This document shows positions 38,816 through 44,950 of a stretch of DNA of 64,000 bases, piece after piece (positions within the stretch are counted from its first letter, which is position 1; each line of letters begins with the position of its first letter). The DNA comes from Porticoccus hydrocarbonoclasticus MCTG13d. Its GTDB lineage: Bacteria > Pseudomonadota > Gammaproteobacteria > Pseudomonadales > Porticoccaceae. The notes beneath the pieces are model-generated. The model had not been told where the DNA came from, searched no databases, and saw only the letters and a program-made list of their open reading frames with translations. Where the stretch lies: the NCBI RefSeq assembly GCF_000744735.1, contig NZ_JQMM01000001.1:1054001-1118000 (forward strand), written 5' to 3'. The position numbers and the translations under genes are program-made.

Positions 38816-38990
38816 TTTGAAACTCAGAATGCCGAAATCCCACCCCTGTTTCTGCAAGCTCCATTTCTCTGCACCCCGCAAGGGGTGCTGGTATCTGGAT
38901 GTTTATGCCGAGCGGATCAAGTCGGTATTTCATAATATCTATATGTGCCTTGTAAGCACCCTTCCCTATGAAACGGGAAACATTCGCTGA
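38808..38990 (+). CDS. Small hypothetical protein (60 aa)
   Basis: 60 residues, MSDLKLRMPKSHPCFCKLHF..., overlapping its neighbours at both ends (8 bases with the preceding gene, 23 with the replication gene). GGGGGAG is near 38793, a plausible ribosome site. Basic, with three cysteines. Not recognised. Its reality rests on the chained start/stop overlaps typical of compact phage or satellite operons. Confidence 0.5.
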   Translation: MSDLKLRMPKSHPCFCKLHFSAPRKGCWYLDVYAERIKSVFHNIYMCLVSTLPYETGNIR

Positions 38991-39675
38991 TGTGGTCGAG
39001 TTGGACGGGATGCCCTTCAGGGTCAACAACGGCGGCGGCAAACATTCGTGCTACGTTGAGATACTGAGTGTTATCCACGACCAGCTTGAGGCCATGCTCA
39101 GTTATCACAGCAAGGTATTAATGTTGCGACTTGATCTGCACCTTGATGGTTTCAGCCCTGATAACCATGAACTATCTAGGTTCATCGAAAAGATTAAGCG
39201 ACGCTACCAGGAGCACTATCGTGGTAAGCGAATGGGGTATGTCTGGGTGCGTGAACTGGAACGAGCCAAACAGCAACACTATCACTTAGCCTTATACCTG
39301 GATGCCAATAAGATACAGCACCCAGCTAGGTTGATTAACTGGATTGAACAACGCTGGCAGAGTCGTGGACACCCGAAGCCCTTTACCCCTAAAAACTGCT
39401 TTTCTGTGATTAACCGAAAGAATGATTCCTGCAAGCAAGCGGTATTTGAACGACTTTCATACCTGGCAAAAACACGGGGCAAGGGTTATAGGTGCAAGGA
39501 CACGAATGATTATTCCGGCAGCCGTATCAAACTCAAAAAAGACTCTGCAGGCGACGTGACGTCTCAGGCTTCATCACACCCAAGAGCAGAGAGTAACGAT
39601 GGAAAATCTGATCAACCAATACACAAACATCTCACGGTCAGCAGGCGGCTTCTACGAGAAAGTCCACAGCCTTAA
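38968..39675 (+). CDS. YfjJ/inovirus-Gp2-type replication protein
   Basis: 235 residues of the family annotated as YagK/YfjJ or inovirus Gp2, found in cryptic prophages and satellites and thought to start rolling-circle replication. Seen: LMLRLDLHLDGF, then an H-hydrophobic-H pair in KQQHYHLALYLD (His104, His106), which fits the metal site of HUH endonucleases, and a later Tyr in RLSYLAKTRGKGYR that could be nucleophilic. The C-terminal 60 residues are Ser/Lys-rich and poorly conserved. It starts inside the preceding small gene without a clear ribosome site, so it is probably translationally coupled. The HUH assignment is inference. Confidence 0.78.
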   Translation: MKRETFADVVELDGMPFRVNNGGGKHSCYVEILSVIHDQLEAMLSYHSKVLMLRLDLHLDGFSPDNHELSRFIEKIKRRYQEHYRGKRMGYVWVRELERAKQQHYHLALYLDANKIQHPARLINWIEQRWQSRGHPKPFTPKNCFSVINRKNDSCKQAVFERLSYLAKTRGKGYRCKDTNDYSGSRIKLKKDSAGDVTSQASSHPRAESNDGKSDQPIHKHLTVSRRLLRESPQP

Positions 39676-39791
39676 CACTACTAACACGTTAGCAACCCGG
39701 ACTTCAGCGACCACGCAATTGACACAGTCATTTCTGGTGACTAGTCTTCGACCTGTAGCCTCGCAATTCTCGAACACCCCTGGGCAATTGG

Positions 39792-39826
39792 AGCCCAGAC
39801 CGTTCGCTGAATGCGGGGCTTTTTTT
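39792..39826 (+). terminator. Terminator after the replication gene
   Basis: A 5-bp stem AGCCC / GGGCT with a long loop, followed by seven T (39820-39826), about 120 bases past the replication gene. The stem is short and the loop is large, so support is modest. Confidence 0.45.
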
Positions 39827-39891
39827 GTTAATGTGTTGGTATAAGCTAACAGCAAAAAAAAGGCGCAGCGGTTTGCTTATGAAGCCAAAAA

Positions 39892-40237
39892 ATGAAGTCT
39901 GAAACGATATTCTCTAATGCATCAAGACGACTGAAAAATGACAAGGCAGAGGCAAGGGTCGAAGAGCTTGAAAAGCAGGCCAAGAAAATGAAGTCTGAGA
40001 CGGTATTCTCTACCGCATCAAGATTGCTAAAGGACCGCAAGGTTGCCGCAAGGGTCAAGAGGCCCAAGATAAAGCTTCGGAATTACTAAAAAACACAAGG
40101 TCGCACTAAGGGTTGAAAAGATTCAGATTCAGGTCACACAGGCTTCGGAATTAATAAAAAACGGTAAGGTTATGGTAAGGGTTCAAGAGGCCCAGGGTAA
40201 GGCTTCGGAATTGCTAGAAATAGTAACACTACTCTAA
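39892..40237 (+). pseudogene. Frameshifted repeat (coiled-coil) gene
   Basis: Starts with ATG at 39892 and reads two 32-residue repeats, KMKSETIFSNASRRLKND... and KMKSETVFSTASRLLKDR.... It then slips frame twice. Restoring one base after AGGGT near 40057 gives VQEAQDKASELLKN, matching the later copy VQEAQGKASELL; restoring one more near 40097 leads to a frame that is open for 45 codons to the TAA at 40235. The repaired product would be about 115 residues of ASELLK..KVxxRVQ repeats, charged and heptad-like. It therefore looks like a small coiled-coil protein inactivated by two 1-base deletions. As written, only a 65-residue product ending at 40089 could be made. Confidence 0.65.
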
Positions 40238-40307
40238 GAAATCCCCTCAGATCTTGATTGGGGGTGAGGGTAAAATCTGGTGACTTCAGATCAGAAGATG
40301 AGAGAAG

Positions 40308-40487
40308 ATGATTATGGTGGCTTCCGTGGGTCTCGCTCTGATTTTGATTGCTGTCGTCGCTCTTGCGGGCTTCCGGCTCAAAGTCCGTCTACGGCGCAGG
40401 TGCGTCAAGGCTTGTGCAACACACCTCAACCCAGGGGAGCCGGAAGACTTGGCCAGCCTTCCTCGAAGTCTGATTCACCCGCATTAA
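40308..40487 (+). CDS. Small single-pass membrane protein (59 aa)
   Basis: Frame opening MIMVASVGLALILIAVVALA, 59 residues, stop at 40485-40487. One hydrophobic helix (about 3-21) is followed directly by a basic cluster FRLKVRLRRRC, so the tail should stay in the cytoplasm, and then by a polar C-terminus. No family recognised. A similar small membrane protein follows 13 bases downstream. A competing longer frame from 40280 in another phase lacks any such pattern and is discarded. Confidence 0.55.
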   Translation: MIMVASVGLALILIAVVALAGFRLKVRLRRRCVKACATHLNPGEPEDLASLPRSLIHPH

Positions 40488-40500
40488 ATGGAGTTTGTTA

Positions 40501-40710
40501 ATGGAATATGCCATTTACTTTCTCGTCGCCACCGCCGTCGCGGGCTGTCTTTTGTACGTCCGTAGGAAGCTTCGCAAACGTCGCAACAACATGCGTACTG
40601 CGGTCAGCGAATACCGTCCATTCAGAGGTTATGCTTCTGACCTTCCGAATTGCGTCCTGCAACCTAACTCCACCACGGGTGTCCGGCCCGACTCGAAGGG
40701 ACGTGCCTGA
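40501..40710 (+). CDS. Small single-pass membrane protein (69 aa)
   Basis: 69 residues from the ATG at 40501, with GGAG 7 bases upstream. Hydrophobic helix MEYAIYFLVATAVAGCLLYV, then a strongly basic stretch RRKLRKRR and a polar tail. Same plan as the preceding 59-residue protein, so the two are probably paired. Toxin-like, holin-like or filamentous-phage-like roles all fit; none is supported by a named family. Confidence 0.55.
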   Translation: MEYAIYFLVATAVAGCLLYVRRKLRKRRNNMRTAVSEYRPFRGYASDLPNCVLQPNSTTGVRPDSKGRA

Positions 40711-41228
40711 CTTTGCCATCCCGGTCAGTCGCTAGGGCGCACAAAAAAGTAGACATATAGTAGACGGCTAGAGGTCTTTCTTCCTCCTGACACTAACGGA
40801 TGTCTTAAAGCATCAAATTTGGCTTAACGTCCTTAGAACAACAACCTCCGTGCCGGTTCGACCCCGGCTTCGGCACCATCTAAATTAAATAGGTATACAC
40901 GCTCGATATGCTGTTTTTATATTCAGCCTATCGAGGTGTTGTTAAATCCTTTGCTCGCTTTATACTCAGTCAATGCGCGTTATCATGAAAACCGTAAAAA
41001 ATAATCTAAATAAAACCAGGTGTTGCAGGTTATCGGGAAAAGATAAAGAGATCCTATTATTTTAGATAATAGGAAAAACTCGCTTTATTCAGAAGGGAAT
41101 CGGATATGTCTCAATTTTCTATTCTGTATCAATCCCTTATCAAAAGGTGCCAAATATCAGCTTTGTCAAAGTGCTAGTGCGCCATATACAAATCTTATAA
41201 ATACTGGGCATTGTACCGAGCATGTGAA
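40711..41228. other. Gene-free stretch holding the tRNA remnant and start of the cassette region
   Basis: About 518 bases with no supported gene. Contains the tRNA-Leu 3' fragment at 40850-40878. To its right the DNA turns AT-rich, and GTTATCA at 40979-40985 resembles a cassette boundary, complementary at 6 of 7 bases to the R'' box TTATAAC of attC1. The rest shows nothing I can name. Confidence 0.4.
40850..40878 (+). repeat. Stranded tRNA-Leu 3' fragment (att remnant)
   Basis: GTGCCGGTTCGACCCCGGC then TTCGGCACCA. It forms a perfect 5-bp T stem (GCCGG/CCGGC) with a 7-base TTCGACC loop, an acceptor strand one base short, and an encoded CCA. No 5' half exists upstream, so it is not a functional tRNA. 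It closely resembles the end of tRNA-Leu genes, including the one at 16603 but not identical to it. The natural reading is the att remnant of another element that used a tRNA-Leu. Confidence 0.75.
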
Positions 41229-41750
41229 ATGAAAAAGTACTGTTTATATATTCTATTGGTGGCGTTCGTATCTGCGTGCGCATCACCTGGACGGGAAGCT
41301 TACATAAAAGATGACCAGTCAAAGCATAAAAGCCAAGGCGAAATTATTCAATCCGATAAAATTTGGCAGTGCAAAGATTATGTATATGACGACCACATTG
41401 CGCTTGAGCTTACCAAAACCAGCGTCACAGTAGATGATGTGATGGAAAAAGCGCTGGATGAAACCTTAAGAGAAAATGATGCCTCAATTGAGGATCTGAA
41501 CAAAGATGAAGGTGCTATAGATGCTTTAAATAAACTTAAAGAGTTTTATGCAGGGTCAATTCGGCTAAGTGGCGAAGAGCCTGAAGGCGCCATCTACAAC
41601 CGGCAAGGTCTGAATCATCGCTGGGAGTGGGGAGATGGGTATGTATTTATTCTGGAGCCTAGTGGTAGAGGCTATTACTATGATTTCACGCAAGCTGAAA
41701 AAGGTGAATCTGTTAGGCCAAGCGACAGTTTTAAGTGCAAGAGAAAATAA
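41229..41750 (+). CDS. Putative lipoprotein, first cassette gene
   Basis: 173 residues from the ATG at 41229 (MKKYCLYILLVAFVSACASP). A signal peptide and lipobox VSAC predict a lipid-anchored protein after cleavage before Cys17. The mature part is charged and predicted alpha plus beta; a Trp/Tyr-rich C-terminal part (NHRWEWGDGYVFILEPSGRGYYY) looks like a small beta domain. No family recognised. A candidate attC site begins 3 bases after the stop, which makes this the first gene of an integron-like array. AT-rich compared with the host genes. Confidence 0.75.
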   Translation: MKKYCLYILLVAFVSACASPGREAYIKDDQSKHKSQGEIIQSDKIWQCKDYVYDDHIALELTKTSVTVDDVMEKALDETLRENDASIEDLNKDEGAIDALNKLKEFYAGSIRLSGEEPEGAIYNRQGLNHRWEWGDGYVFILEPSGRGYYYDFTQAEKGESVRPSDSFKCKRK

Positions 41751-41752
41751 AT

Positions 41753-41845
41753 TTATAACAAGCTGCTCAAAGGCCGCTTGCGCGGCAAGGACCTCCGTTC
41801 CGGCGCTTCTCGCCTCCACTGCGGCCCTTTAGCACAGCGTTAAGT
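41753..41845 (+). repeat. Candidate attC site 1 (93 bp)
   Basis: R'' TTATAAC (41753-41759) and R' GTTAAGT (41839-41845, fits GTTRRRY). The arms GCTGCTCAAAGGCCGC and GCGGCCCTTTAGCACAGC pair with extrahelical bases, as attC sites do. It lies directly after a stop codon and before the next gene. Confidence 0.7.
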
Positions 41846-41861
41846 TTCAAAGGATAGATCA

Positions 41862-42698
41862 TTGAAAGCAGCAACGATAAAATTATTTCTTGTTCACGGA
41901 AGTCCAAATGGCTTGCGAACTGCTGAGCTCTCCAATTGGTCTGGAAAGGCTATCGCAGCTCCACGAACAGAAGTGTCTGAGTTGTTGAAACGAGAAGAGC
42001 TTACAAGCCCAGGTTTTTATTTGCTAACTGGCGTTGACCCAGAATCAGGCGATAGAACTATCTATATAGGCGAAGCTGAAAATGTAGCTAATCGACTAAA
42101 AGGACATGCAGCAAAAGATTTTTGGAATGCTGTCACAGTCTTTGTTTCAAAAGACGAAAATATGACCAAAGCACATATACGTTACTTGGAGGGGATATTA
42201 ATTGAAAATGCCAATAACAATGGCAACTCCATAGTAATGAACTCAGCCAGTAGTGGCGCGAGGCTACCTGAATCTGACGCAGCGGAGATGGATGTATTTT
42301 TAGAAAAGTGCCTCCAGTTACTCCCTGTCCTTGGTATATCTGACTTTAATAAAAAAGTAGACCAAGCAAGTGAATCTAAGGATCTTCTCTATTGCAAAAT
42401 CAAAGGATTAATTGCATCGGGCAAAAGAACTGCGAATGGGTTTGTTGTTTTTGCAGGTTCTCAAGCGGTTATTGATCATAGACCTTCCGCCAAACGTATG
42501 AAGGCGAAGCGAGAGCAACTTATTGAGAAAGGTATGCTAAAGGAAAATGGGGACCATCTTGTATTCACAAAAGATATTGAGTTTGGCTCACCTAGTACAG
42601 CTGGTAGCGTTATAAGGGGCGGTGCGACTAATGGTCTCACTGCTTGGAAAAGCTCAAGTGGAAAACAATTAAAAGAAATCGAAGAAAATGAAACTTAA
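41862..42698 (+). CDS. GIY-YIG nuclease-domain protein with DUF4357
   Basis: 278 residues from a TTG at 41862 with AAGGA 8 bases upstream; no ATG fits. N-terminal half: GIY-YIG fold with GFYLLTG, then RTIYIGEAENVANRLKGH (Tyr-Ile-Gly and catalytic-type Arg) and the later Glu in YLEGILIENA. C-terminal half: DUF4357 (KRTANGFVVFAGSQAV ... KGMLKENGDHLVFTKDIEF ... AGSVIRGGATNGLTAWK). The combination is common in accessory DNA and is suspected of acting in defence or DNA metabolism; no substrate is known. It forms a complete cassette: its own start TTAAGT is complementary to the R'' box ACTTAAT that overlaps its stop codon. Confidence 0.85.
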   Translation: MKAATIKLFLVHGSPNGLRTAELSNWSGKAIAAPRTEVSELLKREELTSPGFYLLTGVDPESGDRTIYIGEAENVANRLKGHAAKDFWNAVTVFVSKDENMTKAHIRYLEGILIENANNNGNSIVMNSASSGARLPESDAAEMDVFLEKCLQLLPVLGISDFNKKVDQASESKDLLYCKIKGLIASGKRTANGFVVFAGSQAVIDHRPSAKRMKAKREQLIEKGMLKENGDHLVFTKDIEFGSPSTAGSVIRGGATNGLTAWKSSSGKQLKEIEENET

Positions 42699-42781
42699 TG
42701 AAGCCAAGCACAATCGTGCAATGCAAAAAACCGCATTGCACTGGCCATCGCTACGCTCGGCCAGTGTTGGAGGCGTTATGT
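42693..42781 (+). repeat. Candidate attC site 2 (89 bp)
   Basis: R'' ACTTAAT (42693-42699) overlaps the stop of the GIY-YIG gene; R' GTTATGT is at 42775-42781. Inner parts AAGCCAAGCACAATCG and CCAGTGTTGGAGGCG recur in attC site 3, and a GTGCAATGC / GCATTGCAC stem lies between. R'' matches the complement of the R' of site 1 at 6 of 7 bases. Confidence 0.75.
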
Positions 42782-42810
42782 GCACGCGAATTTAACCTGA
42801 GTCACTAAAG

Positions 42811-43038
42811 ATGAAGAATAGAAAAGTGAGGCGAGACGATCTCAAAACAGATCCAAATAATAAGAATAAGACTATTCCTCCCTCTTGGGGGGTCTGGGAA
42901 ACTCCAGGGCAGTATCATGAAGGCAACTACCCGGTAAGAGAGAGGGAGCTTGTTCGAGATTACGGATCGGCTACGCTAATTGAGTTGCACTTGGATAAAG
43001 CTAGTGCGCAAGAACAGAAGAAGTTACTTAATGGGTGA
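42811..43038 (+). CDS. Small cassette protein of unknown function (75 aa)
   Basis: 75 residues from the ATG at 42811. Hydrophilic: basic N-terminus (KNRKVRRDD), a Trp/Pro segment IPPSWGVWETPGQYHEGNYP, then a helical end LDKASAQEQKKLLNG. No family recognised and no strong ribosome site. Its reality is supported by its place between two attC-like sites in cassette orientation, each gene-attC unit being on the plus strand. Confidence 0.6.
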   Translation: MKNRKVRRDDLKTDPNNKNKTIPPSWGVWETPGQYHEGNYPVRERELVRDYGSATLIELHLDKASAQEQKKLLNG

Positions 43039-43044
43039 TAAGAC

Positions 43045-43131
43045 GCATAACGAAGCCGGGCACAATCGCGCAATAAGTTACGCTGGACTCGCTACACAAT
43101 GTTCCGCTCGCCCGTGTTGGCGGCGTTATGC
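43045..43131 (+). repeat. Candidate attC site 3 (87 bp)
   Basis: The clearest of the set: R'' GCATAAC (43045-43051) and R' GTTATGC (43125-43131) are exact reverse complements. It shares GAAGCC..GCACAATCG.GCAAT and GTGTTGG.GGCGTTATG with site 2. It lies 7 bases after one gene's stop and 17 bases before the next start. Confidence 0.8.
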
Positions 43132-43147
43132 ACCTAAAAAGTAAGAC

Positions 43148-43936
43148 ATGAACACACTACTTCTTGCTGTTATCGTTATCGTTGGGATCGCGCTCTTTGT
43201 GGCGCTAGCAAAGAGTAAGGGTGGTCCCAGCGAATTTCCGTATCAGTTGTCAAAAGACTTATTGTCAAAGGCAGAACGTTCATTCTATGGAGTGCTTGTT
43301 CAAGCCATTGGTAACACTGGCCTAGTCTTTTCCAAGGTTCGGGTAGCTGACGTAATCACTCCCCAAAAGGGGTTGAATCGGTCTGATTGGCAACGTGCAT
43401 TTAATGCCGTTTCATCAAAGCATTTCGATTTTCTTGTATGCGATCCCACTGATTGCTCAATCAAGCTTGCAATAGAACTTGATGATGCGAGCCACAGTAC
43501 AGCTAAGTCTCAGAAAAGGGACAGCCTTCTGAATGGAGCGTGTGAATCAGCTGGCTTGCCTTTGCTTCGTATCAAGGCGGCAAAGGGGTATGTGGTCGCT
43601 GAGATTCAGCGTCAAGTTGAGGAAGCAATTTCACCTTGGCAAGATGTTCCGGCACCAAGTACGGTTGTCCAGGCTTTGGAGTCTGAGACCATGATGTCAG
43701 AGGCAATATCGGCAGACGAACCAACCCCAAAGTTAAGTTTGAAACAAGGTTCTGGCCCGGTTGAAAAGCCAATACCTGCAGTCGCTCGGGAAGATGAACC
43801 AATATCGCCCACTTGCCCAAAGTGCGGAGAACCAATGCTTCGTAGGAAGGCAAAGTCCGGCAGCAATGCTGGTCAAGAGTTCTGGGGTTGTAGTGCTTTT
43901 CCAAAGTGTCGTGCCGTGGTGAAAGTCGATGCATGA
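43148..43936 (+). CDS. DUF2726 nuclease-like protein with topoisomerase zinc finger
   Basis: 262 residues from the ATG at 43148. An N-terminal membrane helix (about 2-20, LLLAVIVIVGIALFVALA) is followed by DUF2726 (about 35-160), a restriction-endonuclease-like fold: AERSFYGVLVQA, HFDFLVCDPTDCSIKLAIELDD, and LPLLRIKAAKGY, matching the E...D-E-x-D pattern of that fold. A Pro/Ser linker leads to a C-terminal four-cysteine topoisomerase-type zinc finger (CPKCGEPML ... WGCSAFPKC). It probably binds and may cut DNA at the membrane. It follows attC site 3 and its stop lies within the R'' of candidate attC site 4. Confidence 0.85.
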   Translation: MNTLLLAVIVIVGIALFVALAKSKGGPSEFPYQLSKDLLSKAERSFYGVLVQAIGNTGLVFSKVRVADVITPQKGLNRSDWQRAFNAVSSKHFDFLVCDPTDCSIKLAIELDDASHSTAKSQKRDSLLNGACESAGLPLLRIKAAKGYVVAEIQRQVEEAISPWQDVPAPSTVVQALESETMMSEAISADEPTPKLSLKQGSGPVEKPIPAVAREDEPISPTCPKCGEPMLRRKAKSGSNAGQEFWGCSAFPKCRAVVKVDA

Positions 43937-43984
43937 CAAATCGTTGCAAGGAGGGCAGCCCTCATGTGTTTCTTAGCGTTGAAC
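43931..43984 (+). repeat. Candidate attC site 4 (54 bp)
   Basis: R'' GCATGAC (43931-43937) matches the complement of the R' of site 3 at 6 of 7 bases; R' is GTTGAAC (43978-43984, fits GTTRRRY). A GAGGGC-A-GCCCTC hairpin lies in the middle and GCAAG / CTTAGC pair around it. Short for an attC. Confidence 0.5.
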
Positions 43985-44013
43985 TCCGCCCCATCTGAAT
44001 TTCCACATCCACG

Positions 44014-44119
44014 TTTCAACATTTATGGGTTGGCAATACAATCGAACAATGGCGTGGCTTATAGGTGAAATTGAGCAAAGTTGATATGGTGCCAATGTCT
44101 TCATAATTAGCCGTTAGGT
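44014..44119 (+). repeat. Candidate attC site 5 (106 bp), after a gene-less cassette
   Basis: R'' TTTCAAC (44014-44020) matches the complement of the R' of site 4 (GTTGAAC) at 6 of 7 bases; R' is GTTAGGT (44113-44119, fits GTTRRRY). The inner stem is weak. The implied cassette between sites 4 and 5 has no gene. Confidence 0.45.
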
Positions 44120-44140
44120 TGAAATAGAAAAGTAGTTTGT

Positions 44141-44773
44141 ATGCGCTTAAAGGGAAAAATTACTCGCTGGGATGATGAGAAAGGCTTTGGCTTCATCTCA
44201 GGGTATGGAGATGGGAATTCAGTTTTTGTTCACATTAAGGCCTTCTCTCGAAGGTCACCTCGGCCGGAAGTAGGAGATATTGTTTCTTACGAAATGGCCA
44301 AAGGGAAAAACGGCAAATCAAGAGCCGAAAAAGTCCGCTTTTCAGCCAAAACTACACTAAAAAAGCAGTCTATTGGTAACCGCCGAAGCAGCTCATTCCC
44401 TGTTCTCTTTACAGCAGTTTTTGTTTGTTTCCTGTTTGTCGTGGTGTACTTCAACCGAGTATCCTGGATGGTCCTAGCCGCTTACTTTGCGGCGAGCCTC
44501 GTTACATTTTTCGCCTACGGTTGGGATAAATCAGCGGCACGGTTGGGACGCTGGCGTACAGCAGAGTCCAGCTTGCATTTTATGGCGCTGGCTGGAGGTT
44601 GGCCTGGTGCGCTGGCGGCGCAACGTCTTTTGCGCCATAAATCTAGCAAGCAGGAATTCCTAGTTGTGTTTTGGATTACGGTATTTCTGAACGTGGCGGC
44701 AGTTGGTTACCTGGTCTGGAATGGTGATGCAACTTTCATCCAGAGACTGATAGATGGGGTTTGGCAGATGTAG
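44141..44773 (+). CDS. Cold-shock-domain protein with DUF1294 membrane domain
   Basis: 210 residues from the ATG at 44141. N-terminal cold-shock domain (1-68) with RNA-binding motifs KGFGFISGYG and SVFVHIKAF; then two hydrophobic helices and the DUF1294 domain (about 110-205), carrying its signature YGWDKSAARLGRWRTAE and WPGALAAQRLLRHKSSKQEF. The architecture is common in gammaproteobacteria and would tether a nucleic-acid-binding domain to the inner membrane; the role is unknown. It follows candidate attC site 5. No matching R'' (ACCTAAC) is seen after it, so the array appears to end here. Confidence 0.9.
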   Translation: MRLKGKITRWDDEKGFGFISGYGDGNSVFVHIKAFSRRSPRPEVGDIVSYEMAKGKNGKSRAEKVRFSAKTTLKKQSIGNRRSSSFPVLFTAVFVCFLFVVVYFNRVSWMVLAAYFAASLVTFFAYGWDKSAARLGRWRTAESSLHFMALAGGWPGALAAQRLLRHKSSKQEFLVVFWITVFLNVAAVGYLVWNGDATFIQRLIDGVWQM

Positions 44774-44950
44774 TGGGTAGGGAAGGGTAATCCTCCAGAC
44801 GAAAAGCAACGATGACCGCCGCCTCCTGCTTCCTTTGCCAAACTATAACAATTTTTATTAAGGCCAGATTGCTTATAGTTTCAGATAATACAAGGAAGTG
44901 TTTCTATGTAATCCATATTAATGCAGAGTATAGAAAGTACCCCTCCGTCA

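Noticed and set aside
38337-38990. CRISPR-like or short-repeat array in the small-gene region
   Set aside because: No regularly spaced identical repeats were seen here or elsewhere in the window.
40280-40501. 73-codon plus frame MTSDQKMREDDYGGF...
   Set aside because: A different phase of the same DNA reads a clean membrane helix plus basic cluster (40308-40487); this frame has no such structure.
40850-40878. Functional tRNA gene at 40.85 kb
   Set aside because: Only the T arm and acceptor 3' strand exist; no D arm, anticodon arm or 5' acceptor strand lies upstream.
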